A stretch of 64,000 nt of DNA from Frankia alni ACN14a (lineage in GTDB: Bacteria; Actinomycetota; Actinomycetes; Frankiales; Frankiaceae), in contig NC_008278.1 of NCBI RefSeq assembly GCF_000058485.1, positions 4,024,962 through 4,088,961 on the forward strand, in the 5' to 3' direction. Made by a program: the position numbers and the translations under genes. The notes beneath the pieces are model-generated. The model saw nothing but the letters and a program-made list of their open reading frames with translations, did no database searches and had not been told where the DNA came from. This document shows positions 33,839-42,987 of this stretch, piece after piece. The number at the start of each line of letters is the position of its first letter. The first letter of the stretch is position 1.

Positions 33839-35761
33839 TCAGTCGAGGTGGCTCTGGACGGCCTGCAACGCCTCGGCGACGGTGACGGCGGTGCGGATCA
33901 CCGCGGCGCGCGGCCACGGGTCGGCGCGCGCGGCCATCGCCCGGTGGATGGCCACCGTGGCCTCGGACGGGTCGGGGCCGGCGGCCATGCGCCGGGCGAT
34001 GCGGGCCGCGGCGACCTCGGGCGCGGTCACGCAGTGCAGCTCCACCAGGTCCGCGCAGACGTCGGCGGCGACCGCCGCGGCGGCGTCGCGGTGGCGCGCG
34101 CTCGACCAGGAGGCATCGAGGACCACGCTCTCCCCCCGGCACAGCGCCGCGCGGGCCCGGCGCAGCATCTCGGCGTAGGTCGCGTCGGTGATCTCCGGGG
34201 CGTAGCGGCCGACGCCGAACTGGGCGTCGAACCCCCCGGCATCGGCGTCGGCACCGGCATCGGCGGCCGGCGGCGCCGTGTCGGCGGCGGGCTGCTGGTG
34301 CGGGGCTTCGGCGGGCGGCTCGCCCACGAGCTCCTGGCGGATGATGTCCGAGCGCAGCAGCACCCAGCCGTCGCCGACCTCGGCCAGCCGACTGGCCAGT
34401 GTCGTCTTGCCGGTGCCGGGCAGCCCGCCGACGACGACCAGGCGGACGCGCCCGGCCCGCAGGTGGCGGTGGGCGACGGCGAGCAGCCGGCGGGCGTTCT
34501 CCGCGGCGTCGGGATCCCCCTGGCCGCCGCGGATGCAGGCCACCTTCGCCCGCACGAACGCCCGGTAGGCCACGTAGAAGTGCTGCAGGGACCGGGGATG
34601 CACCTCGCCGCTGAACTCGCGGTAGGCCTCCAGGAACTCGGCGGCCTCCTCGGGGGCGCCGAGCCGCTCCAGGTCCATGGCGAGGAAGGCGACGTCGCCG
34701 AGGACGTCGCCGAAGCGCAGCCGCGGGTCGAACTCGATGCAGTCGAGGATGCGGGGGCCGTCGTCGAGGCAGAAGATGTCGTCGGCGAGCAGATCGCCGT
34801 GGCCGTCGCGGATCCAGCCGGCCCGGGTGCGTTCGGCGAGCAGCTCGGCGCGGCCGGCGAGGTAGCGCAGCGCCAGGCGGCCGATGTCGTCGACGACCGC
34901 GGCGTCGAGCTGGGTGCCGCGGTAGGCGGCGATGCCAGCCATCCCCTCGCGCCACAGGTCCTCCAGGGTGGCCTGTTCCCCCGCGGTGGCGATCAGCGGG
35001 GACGTCTCGCACCGCTGGTGGAACACCGCCAGCGCCCGGGCGACCGAACGCAGCGCCGGGCCGAGCAGGTGGCCGCGGCGCACCAGGGTCGACAGCCGAC
35101 GGCTGGTCGGCATCCGCCGCATGACGACGAGATGGTCGATCACCTCGCCGGAGTCGTCGCGCAGGTCGGCGACGCCGAGGTAGACGTCGGGGGCGAGGCG
35201 GCGGTTGAGCGCCACCTCCGCCAGGCACACCGCCTCCCGGGTCCGCCGGTCGGTGAAGTCGAGGAATCCCAGGTTGACGGGCTTCTTGCGCTTGTAGACC
35301 CGGTCGGCGGTCAGATACAGCACGGCGCTGTGCGTCTCGCGGGTCTCGGTGGCGGCGAGTTCGGCCAGTGACGGGGCCGGTAGTCGGGGGGGCACGGACG
35401 CGCCGGCGGAGGGCCCCGGCCAGGTCGGCGCCGTCTCGCCGCCCGGCCTGGTGTCGCCCGGCCTGGTCGCGGCCGATGGGGCGCCGGCCGGGGAGGCGCC
35501 CGGCGCGGCGATGCCGGCTGACGCGATACCGGCTGACTCGATACCGGCTGACTCGATACCGGCTGACTCGATACCGGCTGACTCGATACCGGCTGAGGAG
35601 ATGCCGGCTGGGGAGGTGTCGGCCGAGGAGGCGCCCGGCGGCGAGCTGCCGGGCGGTGAGCTACCGGCCGACGACGTGCCGGTCGGCGACGGGCTGGCGG
35701 CGTCGCGACTGTCGCCGGCCCCTGCGCCGGGCAGGGCATCCCGCACATACTGGACGGTCAT
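33839..35761 (-). CDS. Bifunctional kinase-like / AAA ATPase protein (Rv2004c-like)
   Basis: 640 residues, ATG behind GGGAGAGG. The first 130 residues are low-complexity with five-residue GIESA repeats. Then a phosphotransferase-like domain: VYKRKKPVNLGFLDFTD, RDGHGDLLADDIF as catalytic loop, and LDCIEFDPRLRFGDV as metal site. The C-terminal domain is a P-loop kinase: VVVGGLPGTGKTTLASRLAE, then VVLDASWSSARHRDAA. This APH-plus-AAA_33 order is that of M. tuberculosis Rv2004c, a DosR-regulon gene of unknown function. It faces a DosR-like regulator gene here, supporting the same link. Substrate unknown. Confidence 0.85.
   Translation of the reverse strand: MTVQYVRDALPGAGAGDSRDAASPSPTGTSSAGSSPPGSSPPGASSADTSPAGISSAGIESAGIESAGIESAGIESAGIASAGIAAPGASPAGAPSAATRPGDTRPGGETAPTWPGPSAGASVPPRLPAPSLAELAATETRETHSAVLYLTADRVYKRKKPVNLGFLDFTDRRTREAVCLAEVALNRRLAPDVYLGVADLRDDSGEVIDHLVVMRRMPTSRRLSTLVRRGHLLGPALRSVARALAVFHQRCETSPLIATAGEQATLEDLWREGMAGIAAYRGTQLDAAVVDDIGRLALRYLAGRAELLAERTRAGWIRDGHGDLLADDIFCLDDGPRILDCIEFDPRLRFGDVLGDVAFLAMDLERLGAPEEAAEFLEAYREFSGEVHPRSLQHFYVAYRAFVRAKVACIRGGQGDPDAAENARRLLAVAHRHLRAGRVRLVVVGGLPGTGKTTLASRLAEVGDGWVLLRSDIIRQELVGEPPAEAPHQQPAADTAPPAADAGADADAGGFDAQFGVGRYAPEITDATYAEMLRRARAALCRGESVVLDASWSSARHRDAAAAVAADVCADLVELHCVTAPEVAAARIARRMAAGPDPSEATVAIHRAMAARADPWPRAAVIRTAVTVAEALQAVQSHLD
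35517..35605. repeat. 15-bp in-frame minisatellite
   Basis: GACTCGATACCGGCT repeats head-to-tail about four times with further degenerate units, encoding GIESA repeats in the kinase-ATPase protein. The unit is a multiple of three, so copy-number change would keep the frame. Confidence 0.9.
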
Positions 35762-36027
35762 GGCCTCTCCCGGAGTTGCGTGAAAGTCTCACGATCCTGA
35801 CGGTCGACGCCCCGTTCCACCGTCGAACAGTCGAACACAGGCGTTCGATGGTTCTCCTTCGTCATGCTCGCCGTCCGTAGGCGATCTCACGACCGCCAGA
35901 GGTTGCCTACCCGGGGGACGTTCGGACCACCCTCGGTGGACATCCGTCCCGGATCAGGGCCGTGCCCTGCACGCCCGGCCACACCGGCCGAGTCTGGGGG
36001 CCCCTCGGCCGGCAGGCGGGGCGACCC

Positions 36028-36546
36028 TCAGCGGTCCTCGAACTGGCGCAGGAACGCCACCCGCTCGGCGCTCGCCCGGTCGACCGCGGCCTCGGCCCGG
36101 GCGAAGGCGTCGTCGTCGACTAACAGCTCCCCGCAGTACCGGTCGACGAGTCCGGCGAGGGTCAGCAGGATCGTGCGCAGCTCGGCCGGGGTCGCCGCGA
36201 TCCACGGCCAGGTATTCTCCCGCATTCCGTGAACCGCGTGCAGAATGTCCTGGACGCTGAGCGCGCGTGGCCGGGGTGCCAGCAGGCCGTGGACTGCCGG
36301 CGGGGAATCGGCCGACCACATCCCGATCCTGGCGCCGAGCGCCCAGGACGTCCACGGATCGCAGGCGACGTCGAACATTCGTCGGCCGCCCCGGAACTGT
36401 ACGTGCCAACAGGTCCGTTTGGCGAGGAAAAGGCCGTACTTCTCGGCCAGCGGCTCCAGAATCTCCATCGCCGCCAGGTCGAACTCGGCGCCGGCTCGCC
36501 CGCCGGCTCGCCCGCCGGCGCCGTCGTCGCCGTGCTCGTGTCGCAT
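36028..36546 (-). CDS. Hypothetical protein
   Basis: 172 residues from the ATG at 36546. It starts with a Gly/Arg/Ala linker and continues as a well-composed soluble domain: ILEPLAEKYGLFLAKRTCWH, RRMFDVACDPWTSWALGARI, ILHAVHGMRENTWPWIAATP. A helical end (ARAEAAVDRASAERVAFLRQ) may be a coiled coil. I do not recognise a family. Third-position GC and absence of frame breaks support a real gene; it is isolated, with 266 bp to the neighbouring kinase-ATPase start. Confidence 0.6.
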   Translation of the reverse strand: MRHEHGDDGAGGRAGGRAGAEFDLAAMEILEPLAEKYGLFLAKRTCWHVQFRGGRRMFDVACDPWTSWALGARIGMWSADSPPAVHGLLAPRPRALSVQDILHAVHGMRENTWPWIAATPAELRTILLTLAGLVDRYCGELLVDDDAFARAEAAVDRASAERVAFLRQFEDR

Positions 36547-37255
36547 CGCCAGCCACCTCAGCCTTCCGGTCCGAGCCCCCGCCGATCGGTTGCGCGGGCC
36601 GGCGGGGCACGCCTGCGTCGCCGGGCCGCGCCAGCGACGCCGACGGCTTTGAGAACCCGCGCTGAACTGTAGAAGACAACCGGGGATCGTGTAACGGAAA
36701 CCGAGCCGCTTGTCCCCGGGATCGTAGATTGTTGGCCCGTCCGACCAGGGCCGCGCAGGTCAGCCGCTCCCGGAAATCCGAAACGGGACGACAAACAGGT
36801 CACGAGTCGACGGGGTTGACCTCTGAACGACAAAGAGAACCGCAGGTCAGCCGATCGAAGCAGTACCACGAAAACCGACGGTGACCCAGCGGGGACGCAT
36901 CGCCGGCGACAGGACAACCCGACGGTTCCACCACGGACGGGCCATCTGGAGACCACGAAGGACCCACAGACCATCTCGACCGGGCGGGCATCCCTGCCGA
37001 GCGCCGCGCGCGGGCAACCAGCCCGGCGACCGACGGCGGGCCGCAGGTCACGCCCCCGACAGTCGCAGGTCGTGCACCGGACAGCGGACGGGGGGCAAAC
37101 GGTGGTCACGCGCCGGGGCGACCTCGGTAGCATCGCCGCAATCACCGCGCCGGCGCGCCTGCGGGCGAGCCGCCGACCAGGTCCGCGGCCCGCCTCGGAC
37201 GGGCCGGGCGCGGCGCCCGGCCGGAGAGCCGGACCCGCACACCCTGGGAGCACCG
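36547..37255. other. 700-bp region without a supported gene
   Basis: Open frames here are Arg/Pro/Gly-rich shadows with no recognisable domain. Composition is somewhat more AT-rich between about 36650 and 36900. It should contain the promoters of both the hypothetical gene (minus) and the TM2–DUF2752 pair (plus). The ribosome-binding site of the TM2 gene is GGGAG, six bases before its ATG. Confidence 0.4.
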
Positions 37256-37906
37256 ATGACCTCGCCATGGCAACCGCAGGACCAGCCGCACGGCTACCAG
37301 GGGCAGCCTGAGCACCCCGACCAGAAGCCCGCCGCCCAGGGCCAGCCCGGATACCCCGAGCAGCCGCCACCCGGCTACCAGCAGGGCTATCCGCATCAGC
37401 AGGGCTACCCGGGCCAGGACGGCTATCCGAGCCCGCCTCCCGGCTACCAGGGGCAGCCCGGCTACGAGGGACAGCCCGGCTACCAGAACCAGCCCGGCTA
37501 TCAGGGGCCTGCCGGTTACCAGGGACAGCCCGGCTACGAGGGACAGCCCGGTTACCAGGGACAGCCGGGCCAGCCCGGTTATCCCGGGCAGATGGGCTAC
37601 GGTCCGCCCCCCGGCTACGGACCGCCCCCCGGGTACGGCGGCGCGGCGCCCTACGACCCGTCCGCCCCCTTCGGCCGGCATCCGCTGACCGGGGAGGCCT
37701 ACTCGGACAAGCAGAAACTCACCGCCGGGCTGCTGCAGATCCTGCTCGGCGGCGTCGGTGCCGGCCGCTGGTACCTCGGCAACACCGGCATCGCGCTGGC
37801 GCAGCTGTTCACCTGCGGCGGGCTGGGCGTCTGGGCGTTGATCGACGGCGTGATGATGCTGACGGGCAACGTCCGCGACCGACACGGCCGGCCGTTGCGT
37901 GACTGA
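37256..37906 (+). CDS. TM2 domain protein with GYQGQP-type repeats
   Basis: 216 residues from the ATG at 37256. About the first 125 residues are repeats of [12 protein letters not shown] and variants, probably a disordered, tyrosine-rich segment. The TM2 domain follows: [40 protein letters not shown] and [13 protein letters not shown], with the short charged tail typical of the family. Its last eight bases overlap the DUF2752 gene start, so the two are coupled. TM2 plus DUF2752 is a recurrent actinobacterial pair; function unknown. Confidence 0.88.
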   Translation: MTSPWQPQDQPHGYQGQPEHPDQKPAAQGQPGYPEQPPPGYQQGYPHQQGYPGQDGYPSPPPGYQGQPGYEGQPGYQNQPGYQGPAGYQGQPGYEGQPGYQGQPGQPGYPGQMGYGPPPGYGPPPGYGGAAPYDPSAPFGRHPLTGEAYSDKQKLTAGLLQILLGGVGAGRWYLGNTGIALAQLFTCGGLGVWALIDGVMMLTGNVRDRHGRPLRD

Positions 37907-38378
37907 GCCGCCTCCGGCCACGGACCCCGCCGACGCCGACGCCGAGGCCCGACCCGAGTCGCCGCCGGCGGCAACCGGGCCGGGCCGGCGCCGCGCCGCG
38001 GTCTGGGGGGTCGTCGCGGCGGCCGTGGCCGGCCTGACGTACCTGGCAGGCCATGATCCGCACGACCCGTCGACGGTGATGCCCGGCTGCCCCATCCACC
38101 GTGCGACGGGCCTGGACTGCCCGGCCTGCGGAACCCTGCGCGCCACCTACGACGTGCTGCATGGACGGTGGGCGGCGGCCGGCCACGACAACGTGTTCGT
38201 GCTGGCCTGCGCCCCGCTGCTCGCCGGCCTGCTGGCTCGCCAGGCCCGGGCGGTGCGCGACGACCGGTACGCCCCCCTGCCCGCGCCGCTGGCCTACGGG
38301 CTCGGCGGCGCGGCGCTGGTCTGGATGGTCGTGCGCAACCTGCCCGGCTGGCCGCTCACCCCCGGCTCGCACGGCTGA
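37899..38378 (+). CDS. DUF2752 membrane protein
   Basis: 159 residues, GTG start inside the end of the TM2 gene. DUF2752 is recognised by [21 protein letters not shown], whose Cys-Pro-x-Cys-Gly core is invariant, followed by [18 protein letters not shown] and [15 protein letters not shown] as membrane segments, plus an N-terminal one ([19 protein letters not shown]). Function unknown. Copy C of the GTTGATTATCTTG element begins 43 bp after its stop. Confidence 0.88.
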   Translation: MTEPPPATDPADADAEARPESPPAATGPGRRRAAVWGVVAAAVAGLTYLAGHDPHDPSTVMPGCPIHRATGLDCPACGTLRATYDVLHGRWAAAGHDNVFVLACAPLLAGLLARQARAVRDDRYAPLPAPLAYGLGGAALVWMVVRNLPGWPLTPGSHG

Positions 38379-38421
38379 GCGCCGTCCGCCCGTCTGTCGG
38401 CCGATGACGGACCCCGATTTG

Positions 38422-38470
38422 GATGATCATCTTGGCGCCCCGCACCGTCAACACCGTTGATTATCTTGAC
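38422..38470 (+). repeat. GTTGATTATCTTG element, copy C
   Basis: GATGATCATCTTGG, a GC spacer, then GTCAAC-ACC-GTTGATTATCTTGAC. In this copy the direct-repeat relation between the ends is plainest: GATCATCTTG and GATTATCTTG. About 60 bp later a 14-bp palindrome GGTTCCGCGGAACC (38530-38543) follows; the same palindrome is at 58790-58803. Confidence 0.9.
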
Positions 38471-38571
38471 GTCGGCATGACGGTTCGGTCGTCAGAGGGG
38501 GGTCGGGGTCGCGTCCGGCGGCGCGGCGTGGTTCCGCGGAACCGCGCACGGATCAGAAGTGGCTGCGCACC

Positions 38572-39216
38572 CTAGCGACGGTCGGGCTCGGAGCCGACCA
38601 GGCCGGAACCGGCCTGCGCCGGCTGATCCGGGATCCCGACGGCTCCGGCGTCGACCGCGGTGCCCGCGGCGGCCTCGATCCCGGCCTCGGCCTCGGCCGG
38701 CGCGTCAGCCCCCGCGCGTACCGGGAAGGCCAGCGCCTCCATCTGCGCGCGACGGTCGGGCGGGATGACCGTCGGGCGGCCCTCGACGAGGTGGACCAGG
38801 ATGCTGTCGCACAGGCCGAGGCAGACGCCGTCGCGGAACAGGCCGGCGCTGTGCACGAACGACGTCGTGCCGATCCGGCCGACCCCGCAGCCGACGACGT
38901 ACGTCGCGGGATAGCGCGCCTCGGCCAGGTAGTGGATGGAGATGTTGGCGACGACGAAGGTGAAGTTGTCGAACGGCACCGGCCTGCCGCCGGTGAAGAT
39001 CCGCCAGTCGAGCGTGATGCGGGCGTCCTCGTAGAAGGAGGCCAGCGCGACGTTGTTCAGGTGACCGTTGCCGTCGAGGTCACTGAACCGCGCCTGGACG
39101 GGGTGACTGAGCGGGTAGCTGGCGAGGCTGAGCCGCTCGGGATCGCGTCTGGGGTCCATCTCGCCACTGTGCACATCCGCGGCGTCGACGGGGCCGCGGT
39201 GCAAGCAATCTCTCAT
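38572..39216 (-). CDS. Hotdog-fold acyl-CoA thioesterase (4HBT type)
   Basis: 214 residues from the ATG at 39216 with GGGAG upstream; a second ATG at 39159 is possible. The 4-hydroxybenzoyl-CoA thioesterase pattern RFSDLDGNGHLNNVALASFYEDAR contains the catalytic Asp and the GH-NN helix. Later VANISIHYLAEARYP and TTSFVHSAGLFRDGV complete the hotdog strands. About 50 Ala/Gly-rich residues follow the domain. Probably hydrolyses an acyl-CoA; substrate unknown. Transcribed the same way as the amidohydrolase gene 51 bp upstream. Confidence 0.85.
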   Translation of the reverse strand: MRDCLHRGPVDAADVHSGEMDPRRDPERLSLASYPLSHPVQARFSDLDGNGHLNNVALASFYEDARITLDWRIFTGGRPVPFDNFTFVVANISIHYLAEARYPATYVVGCGVGRIGTTSFVHSAGLFRDGVCLGLCDSILVHLVEGRPTVIPPDRRAQMEALAFPVRAGADAPAEAEAGIEAAAGTAVDAGAVGIPDQPAQAGSGLVGSEPDRR

Positions 39217-39267
39217 CGGCAGGCTCCCAGCGGCGGACTCATCCCGTCTGACCTGCGCCCGGCGGTC

Positions 39268-40803
39268 CTAGCCCGCGTCGTGCACCGGGACGCCGTCGAT
39301 GATCGTCAGACGGACCTGGCCGGCGGACGGGTCACGCAGGGCCGCGCGCAGGGGCCGGCGCAGCAGGCAGAGATCGGCGCGCGCACCGGGGCGCACCCGG
39401 CGCGGGCGGGACGGGTCCGCGGGGTCGCCGAGGAACAGCGCCAGGGCCGCGGGGGCGTCGAGGCGTTCGTCGGCGCCCAGGACGATCCCGGCGGCGGTGC
39501 GCCGGGTCATCGCGGCGGCGACGGCCCGCCACGGGTCGGGATGACCGAACGGGGCGTCGGTACCGGCGGCGAGGCCGATGCCGGCGCGCACGAGGGAGGC
39601 GGCCGGGTACAGCGACGCCGGATCCTCGTCGGTGACGTCGACGAGGTAACGGTCGCCCCGCTCGGCGACGAAGTTGGGCTGGGTGACCACGACGAGCCCG
39701 GCGCGGCGCACCTGCCCGTACAGCTCGCCGGGCAGGACGGCGCCGTGTTCGAGGCGGTCGCCGCGGCGCGGGCCGGCGAGGTCGAGCGCGGCGAGGGTGA
39801 GCACCGTCTGGACCCGGGTCACGCAGTGCACGGCCACCGGGTGGCCGGCACGGTGCGCGGCGGCGAACCGGGCGGCGAGGGTGTCGAGATCGGGCAGCGT
39901 GTCGTCGTCGAGGATCACCTTCACCGGCCCGCCGACGACACGGCCGCCTTCGGCCGGGGCGTCCGCAGCGACGGTGGGCTGCGGTTCGGGGCGCATGACG
40001 GTGGGCTGCGGTTCGGGGCGCATGAGGGTCAGCCGCTGCGGCAGCTCGCCGGTCGCGGCGGCCGCGGCGAGCGTCCGGTGGTGCTCGGGGGTGCGGCCGG
40101 GGGTCGCGTCGGTGAACCCGGTGATCCCCGCGGCGACGGCGGCGCGGCCCACGGCGGCGAGGTCCACGGCCACCGGGGGCAGCGCGGCGGCGTGGCGGCG
40201 CAGCCAGCCGTCCATCCGCCACAGCCGCCCGGTGGGCGCCCCGGAGGCGTCCCGTTCGACGCCCGGCAGATCGGCACCGTCGATGCCGGCCAGGCGCAGC
40301 GCCGGCGAGTTGAACACCCACAGGGCCCCGCCGCGGTGCTGCACCCGCACCGGCCGGTCGGGCAGCAGCGCGTCGAGGAGGTGCCGGTCGAGGTCGCCGG
40401 CCACCGACGGGTGGTAGCCGACCGCCCGTACCCACCGCTGCGGACCGGTGCCCGGCGCCGCGCGCAGCGCCGCACGCAGCCCGGCGGCGTCGACGACCTC
40501 GGGCGGCCCCGCCCGCACCGACGACGCCGACGCCGCCAGCGACAGCAGGTGCACATGATGGTCGTGCAGGCCCGGCAGCAGCGCGCCACCGGCGGCGTCG
40601 AGCACGTGCTCCCCCGCCCGGGGGCGCAACGGCTCGGCGCTGACCTCGGCGATCCGTGCGCCGAGAATCCGCACGTCCGCGACCCGCGCGGGCGGCAACG
40701 CCCCGCTCAGCGCGGTCTGTGCGGTCAGCGCGGTCAGCTCCGCCCGGCGCACGAGCAACGTCCGACGCTGCGGTTCCTGCGCGGAGCGGCCCACCCCCGC
40801 CAC
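39268..40803 (-). CDS. Amidohydrolase family 3 protein (diverged YtcJ-like)
   Basis: About 511 residues; GTG 40803 taken, GTG 40794 equally possible, and the frame's upper end at 41067 overlaps the lipase gene region and looks non-coding. Seen: LLPGLHDHHVHLLSLAASAS with the metal-binding HxH, GITGFTDATPGRTPE, VKVILDDDTLP, HPVAVHCVTRVQTV, DRLEHGAVL and AAGTDAPFGHPDPW with the last Asp. Compared with the protein at 16207-17808 the segments are shorter and VKVILDDD replaces the carboxy-lysine loop. A nine-residue block (MRPEPQPTV) is exactly duplicated near residue 265 (27-bp repeat). Confidence 0.82.
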   Translation of the reverse strand: MAGVGRSAQEPQRRTLLVRRAELTALTAQTALSGALPPARVADVRILGARIAEVSAEPLRPRAGEHVLDAAGGALLPGLHDHHVHLLSLAASASSVRAGPPEVVDAAGLRAALRAAPGTGPQRWVRAVGYHPSVAGDLDRHLLDALLPDRPVRVQHRGGALWVFNSPALRLAGIDGADLPGVERDASGAPTGRLWRMDGWLRRHAAALPPVAVDLAAVGRAAVAAGITGFTDATPGRTPEHHRTLAAAAATGELPQRLTLMRPEPQPTVMRPEPQPTVAADAPAEGGRVVGGPVKVILDDDTLPDLDTLAARFAAAHRAGHPVAVHCVTRVQTVLTLAALDLAGPRRGDRLEHGAVLPGELYGQVRRAGLVVVTQPNFVAERGDRYLVDVTDEDPASLYPAASLVRAGIGLAAGTDAPFGHPDPWRAVAAAMTRRTAAGIVLGADERLDAPAALALFLGDPADPSRPRRVRPGARADLCLLRRPLRAALRDPSAGQVRLTIIDGVPVHDAG

Positions 40804-41053
40804 CCTACGGCCACCGGCCACCGGCGCGGCGGGCCGCGGACCGGGACGACGACGGGCACGGTGAGCTACTCTCCGGCATCGCTCTGTACCCGCTCGATCC
40901 GTACCAACGTCGATCAGCGCATCGTCGATCAGCACATGTCGATCCGTTCGACGTCGATCCGTTCGACGTCGATCCGTTTCAACGTCGCGAGCCAGGCCGG
41001 CCGCCGATCCGGGCCGGGCGTCGCCGGGCGCGACCGACCGTGGGGAGGCCGCG
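40804..41053. promoter_or_regulatory. Divergent region with tandem GTCGATC motifs
   Basis: The 250-bp spacer between the divergent amidohydrolase and lipase genes contains, at about 40896-40990, at least six GTCGATC- or GACGTCGATC-type motifs, several at 15-17-bp spacing, including two exact copies of GTTCGACGTCGATCC. Such spacing places them on one face of the helix at roughly 1.5 turns. They may be regulator sites or a minisatellite in a promoter. No function is proven. Confidence 0.5.
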
Positions 41054-42250
41054 GTGCAGGTGAGCAACGCGCAGGTCCTCGACCTCGACGACCTGCGCGC
41101 CTACCGGCCGCCGCTGGACGCCCACTTCCCGGTCTACCGCGACCTGGTTGACCACCTCGCCGCCCTCGACGAGTCCCACCTGCATCCGGACGACCCGACC
41201 AGCCATGTCCTCGCGGCCTGCGCCGGCTACGCCTACGCCGAGACCGCCTCCACGCTGCTCGACCCGGACCTGCCGCGGGGAGTCAACGCGGTCTCGGCGG
41301 CCATGACCCGGCTGGGCCTGCCCGGCTGCCGGTGCCGGATCATCACCGAGCAGGTCGACGCGATGCTGATCCGCTCGACGGCGTTCGTCGTGCAGAGCGC
41401 CGACACCCGGGTCGTCATCGTCGCCTACCGCGGCACCGAACCATCGGACCTCCTCAACTGGGGCACCGACCTGGACGTCCACTCCCGCGAGCGCACCCGC
41501 GTCCGGCTGGCGGGCACGGCCGTCGACGACCTGCACGCCGGGTTCCACCGCAACGTGCGCGCCACCGCGTTCGAGGTGTTGCGCACCCTGCGGCGGGCGA
41601 TGGCCGGCCGGTCGATCTACGACACCGACGGCGAGGTCGCCGCCAGTCCCCGCGCCGGCGCCGGCGGCACGACCCGCGTCGGCGGCGCCGGGAGACGGCG
41701 GGGGGCGTCGGCGCGGCCGCCGGCGCTGTACCTGACCGGGCACAGCCTCGGCGGGGCCATGGCCGTCATCCTCGGGCTGCGGATCATGACCGATCCGGTG
41801 TACGCGGAGCTGCGCCGGGCGTTGCGTGCCGTCTACACCTTCGGCCAGCCGATGATCGGCGGCGACGGGACCGCGGCCGCGTACGCGGCAGTGGTCGACC
41901 CGGCGCCGATCGCCCGCTTCGTCTACCGCCAGGATCCGGTCCCCCACCTGCCGCCGGCCACCGTCGGCCGCTACCGGCACATCGGCCGGGAATGGCGCTA
42001 CGGCGGCGGCAGGTGGACCGACACCACCGGCCGCCCGGCGGGCCAGATGCTCAGCGCGCTCGGGTTCGCCGGGGCGCTGGCCGCGTTCCCGCTCGGCCAG
42101 GTCCGGCCGCTGGGTCGGCTGTTCCCGTACACGATCAGCGACCATTTCCCGCACTACTACGTCGACGCGTTGGCCGCCGCCGACGTCTGCGAGTTCGGCG
42201 ACGACGAGCTCAGCGCCGGCCCCGACGGCCGGCCCCGCCCACGCCGCTGA
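41054..42250 (+). CDS. Class 3 lipase-like alpha/beta hydrolase
   Basis: 398 residues, GTG start behind GGGGAGG. The fungal-type lipase (class 3) fold is recognised by VIVAYRGTEPSDLLNWGTDL, ALYLTGHSLGGAMAVILGL with the nucleophile Ser, VYTFGQPMIGG, and YRQDPVPHLPP with the candidate Asp; the His would be in DHFPHYYVDAL near the end. No signal peptide, so it appears cytoplasmic. A Gly/Arg-rich loop precedes the GHSLGGA strand. Probably acts on an acyl ester; the thioesterase and amidohydrolase genes are its divergent neighbours. Confidence 0.88.
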   Translation: MQVSNAQVLDLDDLRAYRPPLDAHFPVYRDLVDHLAALDESHLHPDDPTSHVLAACAGYAYAETASTLLDPDLPRGVNAVSAAMTRLGLPGCRCRIITEQVDAMLIRSTAFVVQSADTRVVIVAYRGTEPSDLLNWGTDLDVHSRERTRVRLAGTAVDDLHAGFHRNVRATAFEVLRTLRRAMAGRSIYDTDGEVAASPRAGAGGTTRVGGAGRRRGASARPPALYLTGHSLGGAMAVILGLRIMTDPVYAELRRALRAVYTFGQPMIGGDGTAAAYAAVVDPAPIARFVYRQDPVPHLPPATVGRYRHIGREWRYGGGRWTDTTGRPAGQMLSALGFAGALAAFPLGQVRPLGRLFPYTISDHFPHYYVDALAAADVCEFGDDELSAGPDGRPRPRR

Positions 42251-42342
42251 CCGCCTGCCGCCCAGCCGGGACGGTGCACCGGCCCGGGACGGACGGGGAA
42301 AGCGCGGGCGCCGGGCGGGTACGCGGCCGATACTGCCTATCC

Positions 42343-42987
42343 ATGGGCAAGACCTACGGGCGCCTCGACGGCCGGCTGCGCGGCTTCATCGAGGAACAGG
42401 TCGTCTTCTTCGTCGCGACGGCGCCCCTGTCCGCGCAGGGCAGCGTCAACCTCTCCCCCAAGGGCCGCGCCGGGACGCTCACCATCCTCGACGATCGGAC
42501 CCTGGCCTACCTGGACTTCGGCGGCAGCCACGCGGAGACCCTCGCGCACCTGCGCGAGAACGGCCGGATCACGCTGATGTGGTGCGCGTTCAGCGGACCC
42601 CCGACCATCGTGCGGGTGCACGGGCGCGGCGAGCCGGTGTTCCGTGACGACCCGCGCTTCGCCGCGCTGCTCGCCCGGTTCGACCCGCGGGCGGCCGACC
42701 CCAGCGGGCTGCGGTCGATCATCGTCGTGACGGCCGAGCGGATCAGCGACAGCTGCGGCTACGCCGTGCCGTTCCTGGAGTACCGGGAGGAACGAAGCCT
42801 GCACCGGGAGTACTTCGGCCGGCGGACCGACGAGGAGTTCGCCGCCTACTGCGAACGCAAGGAGTACAACGGCACGAGCATCGACGGTCTGCCGGCGTTG
42901 CCCCTCCCTCTGCTGCCCCTGCCCGATCCCTGGGTTGGCCCGGCCGAGACCTTGAGTGCCGAGACGCGGAGTGTGGAGAACCGATGA
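42343..42987 (+). CDS. Pyridoxamine 5'-phosphate oxidase-family flavin/F420-type protein
   Basis: 214 residues from the ATG at 42343. PPOX-like split-barrel: FIEEQVVFFVATAPLSAQGS, VNLSPKGRAGTLTILDDRTL, YLDFGGSHAETLAHLRENGR and ITLMWCAFSGPPTIVRVHGRG. The group (with NLSPKG) includes F420 or FMN/heme-binding actinobacterial proteins. Its TGA overlaps the ATG of the LLM gene (ATGA), so they are coupled. The C-terminal region (CGYAVPFLEYREERSLH, YNGTSIDGLPAL) is characteristic of this subgroup. Substrate unknown. Confidence 0.85.
   Translation: MGKTYGRLDGRLRGFIEEQVVFFVATAPLSAQGSVNLSPKGRAGTLTILDDRTLAYLDFGGSHAETLAHLRENGRITLMWCAFSGPPTIVRVHGRGEPVFRDDPRFAALLARFDPRAADPSGLRSIIVVTAERISDSCGYAVPFLEYREERSLHREYFGRRTDEEFAAYCERKEYNGTSIDGLPALPLPLLPLPDPWVGPAETLSAETRSVENR

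Noticed and set aside
35911-35930. DosR-type box (GGGGGACGTTCGGACC) about 155 bp upstream of the Rv2004c-like gene
   Set aside because: Only partly matches the known 20-bp palindrome and is rather far upstream; too weak to list as a site.
40804-41067. Extended N-terminus of the amidohydrolase from the upper end of its frame
   Set aside because: It would cover the GTCGATC repeats and overlap the start of the divergent lipase gene; the sequence is not protein-like.
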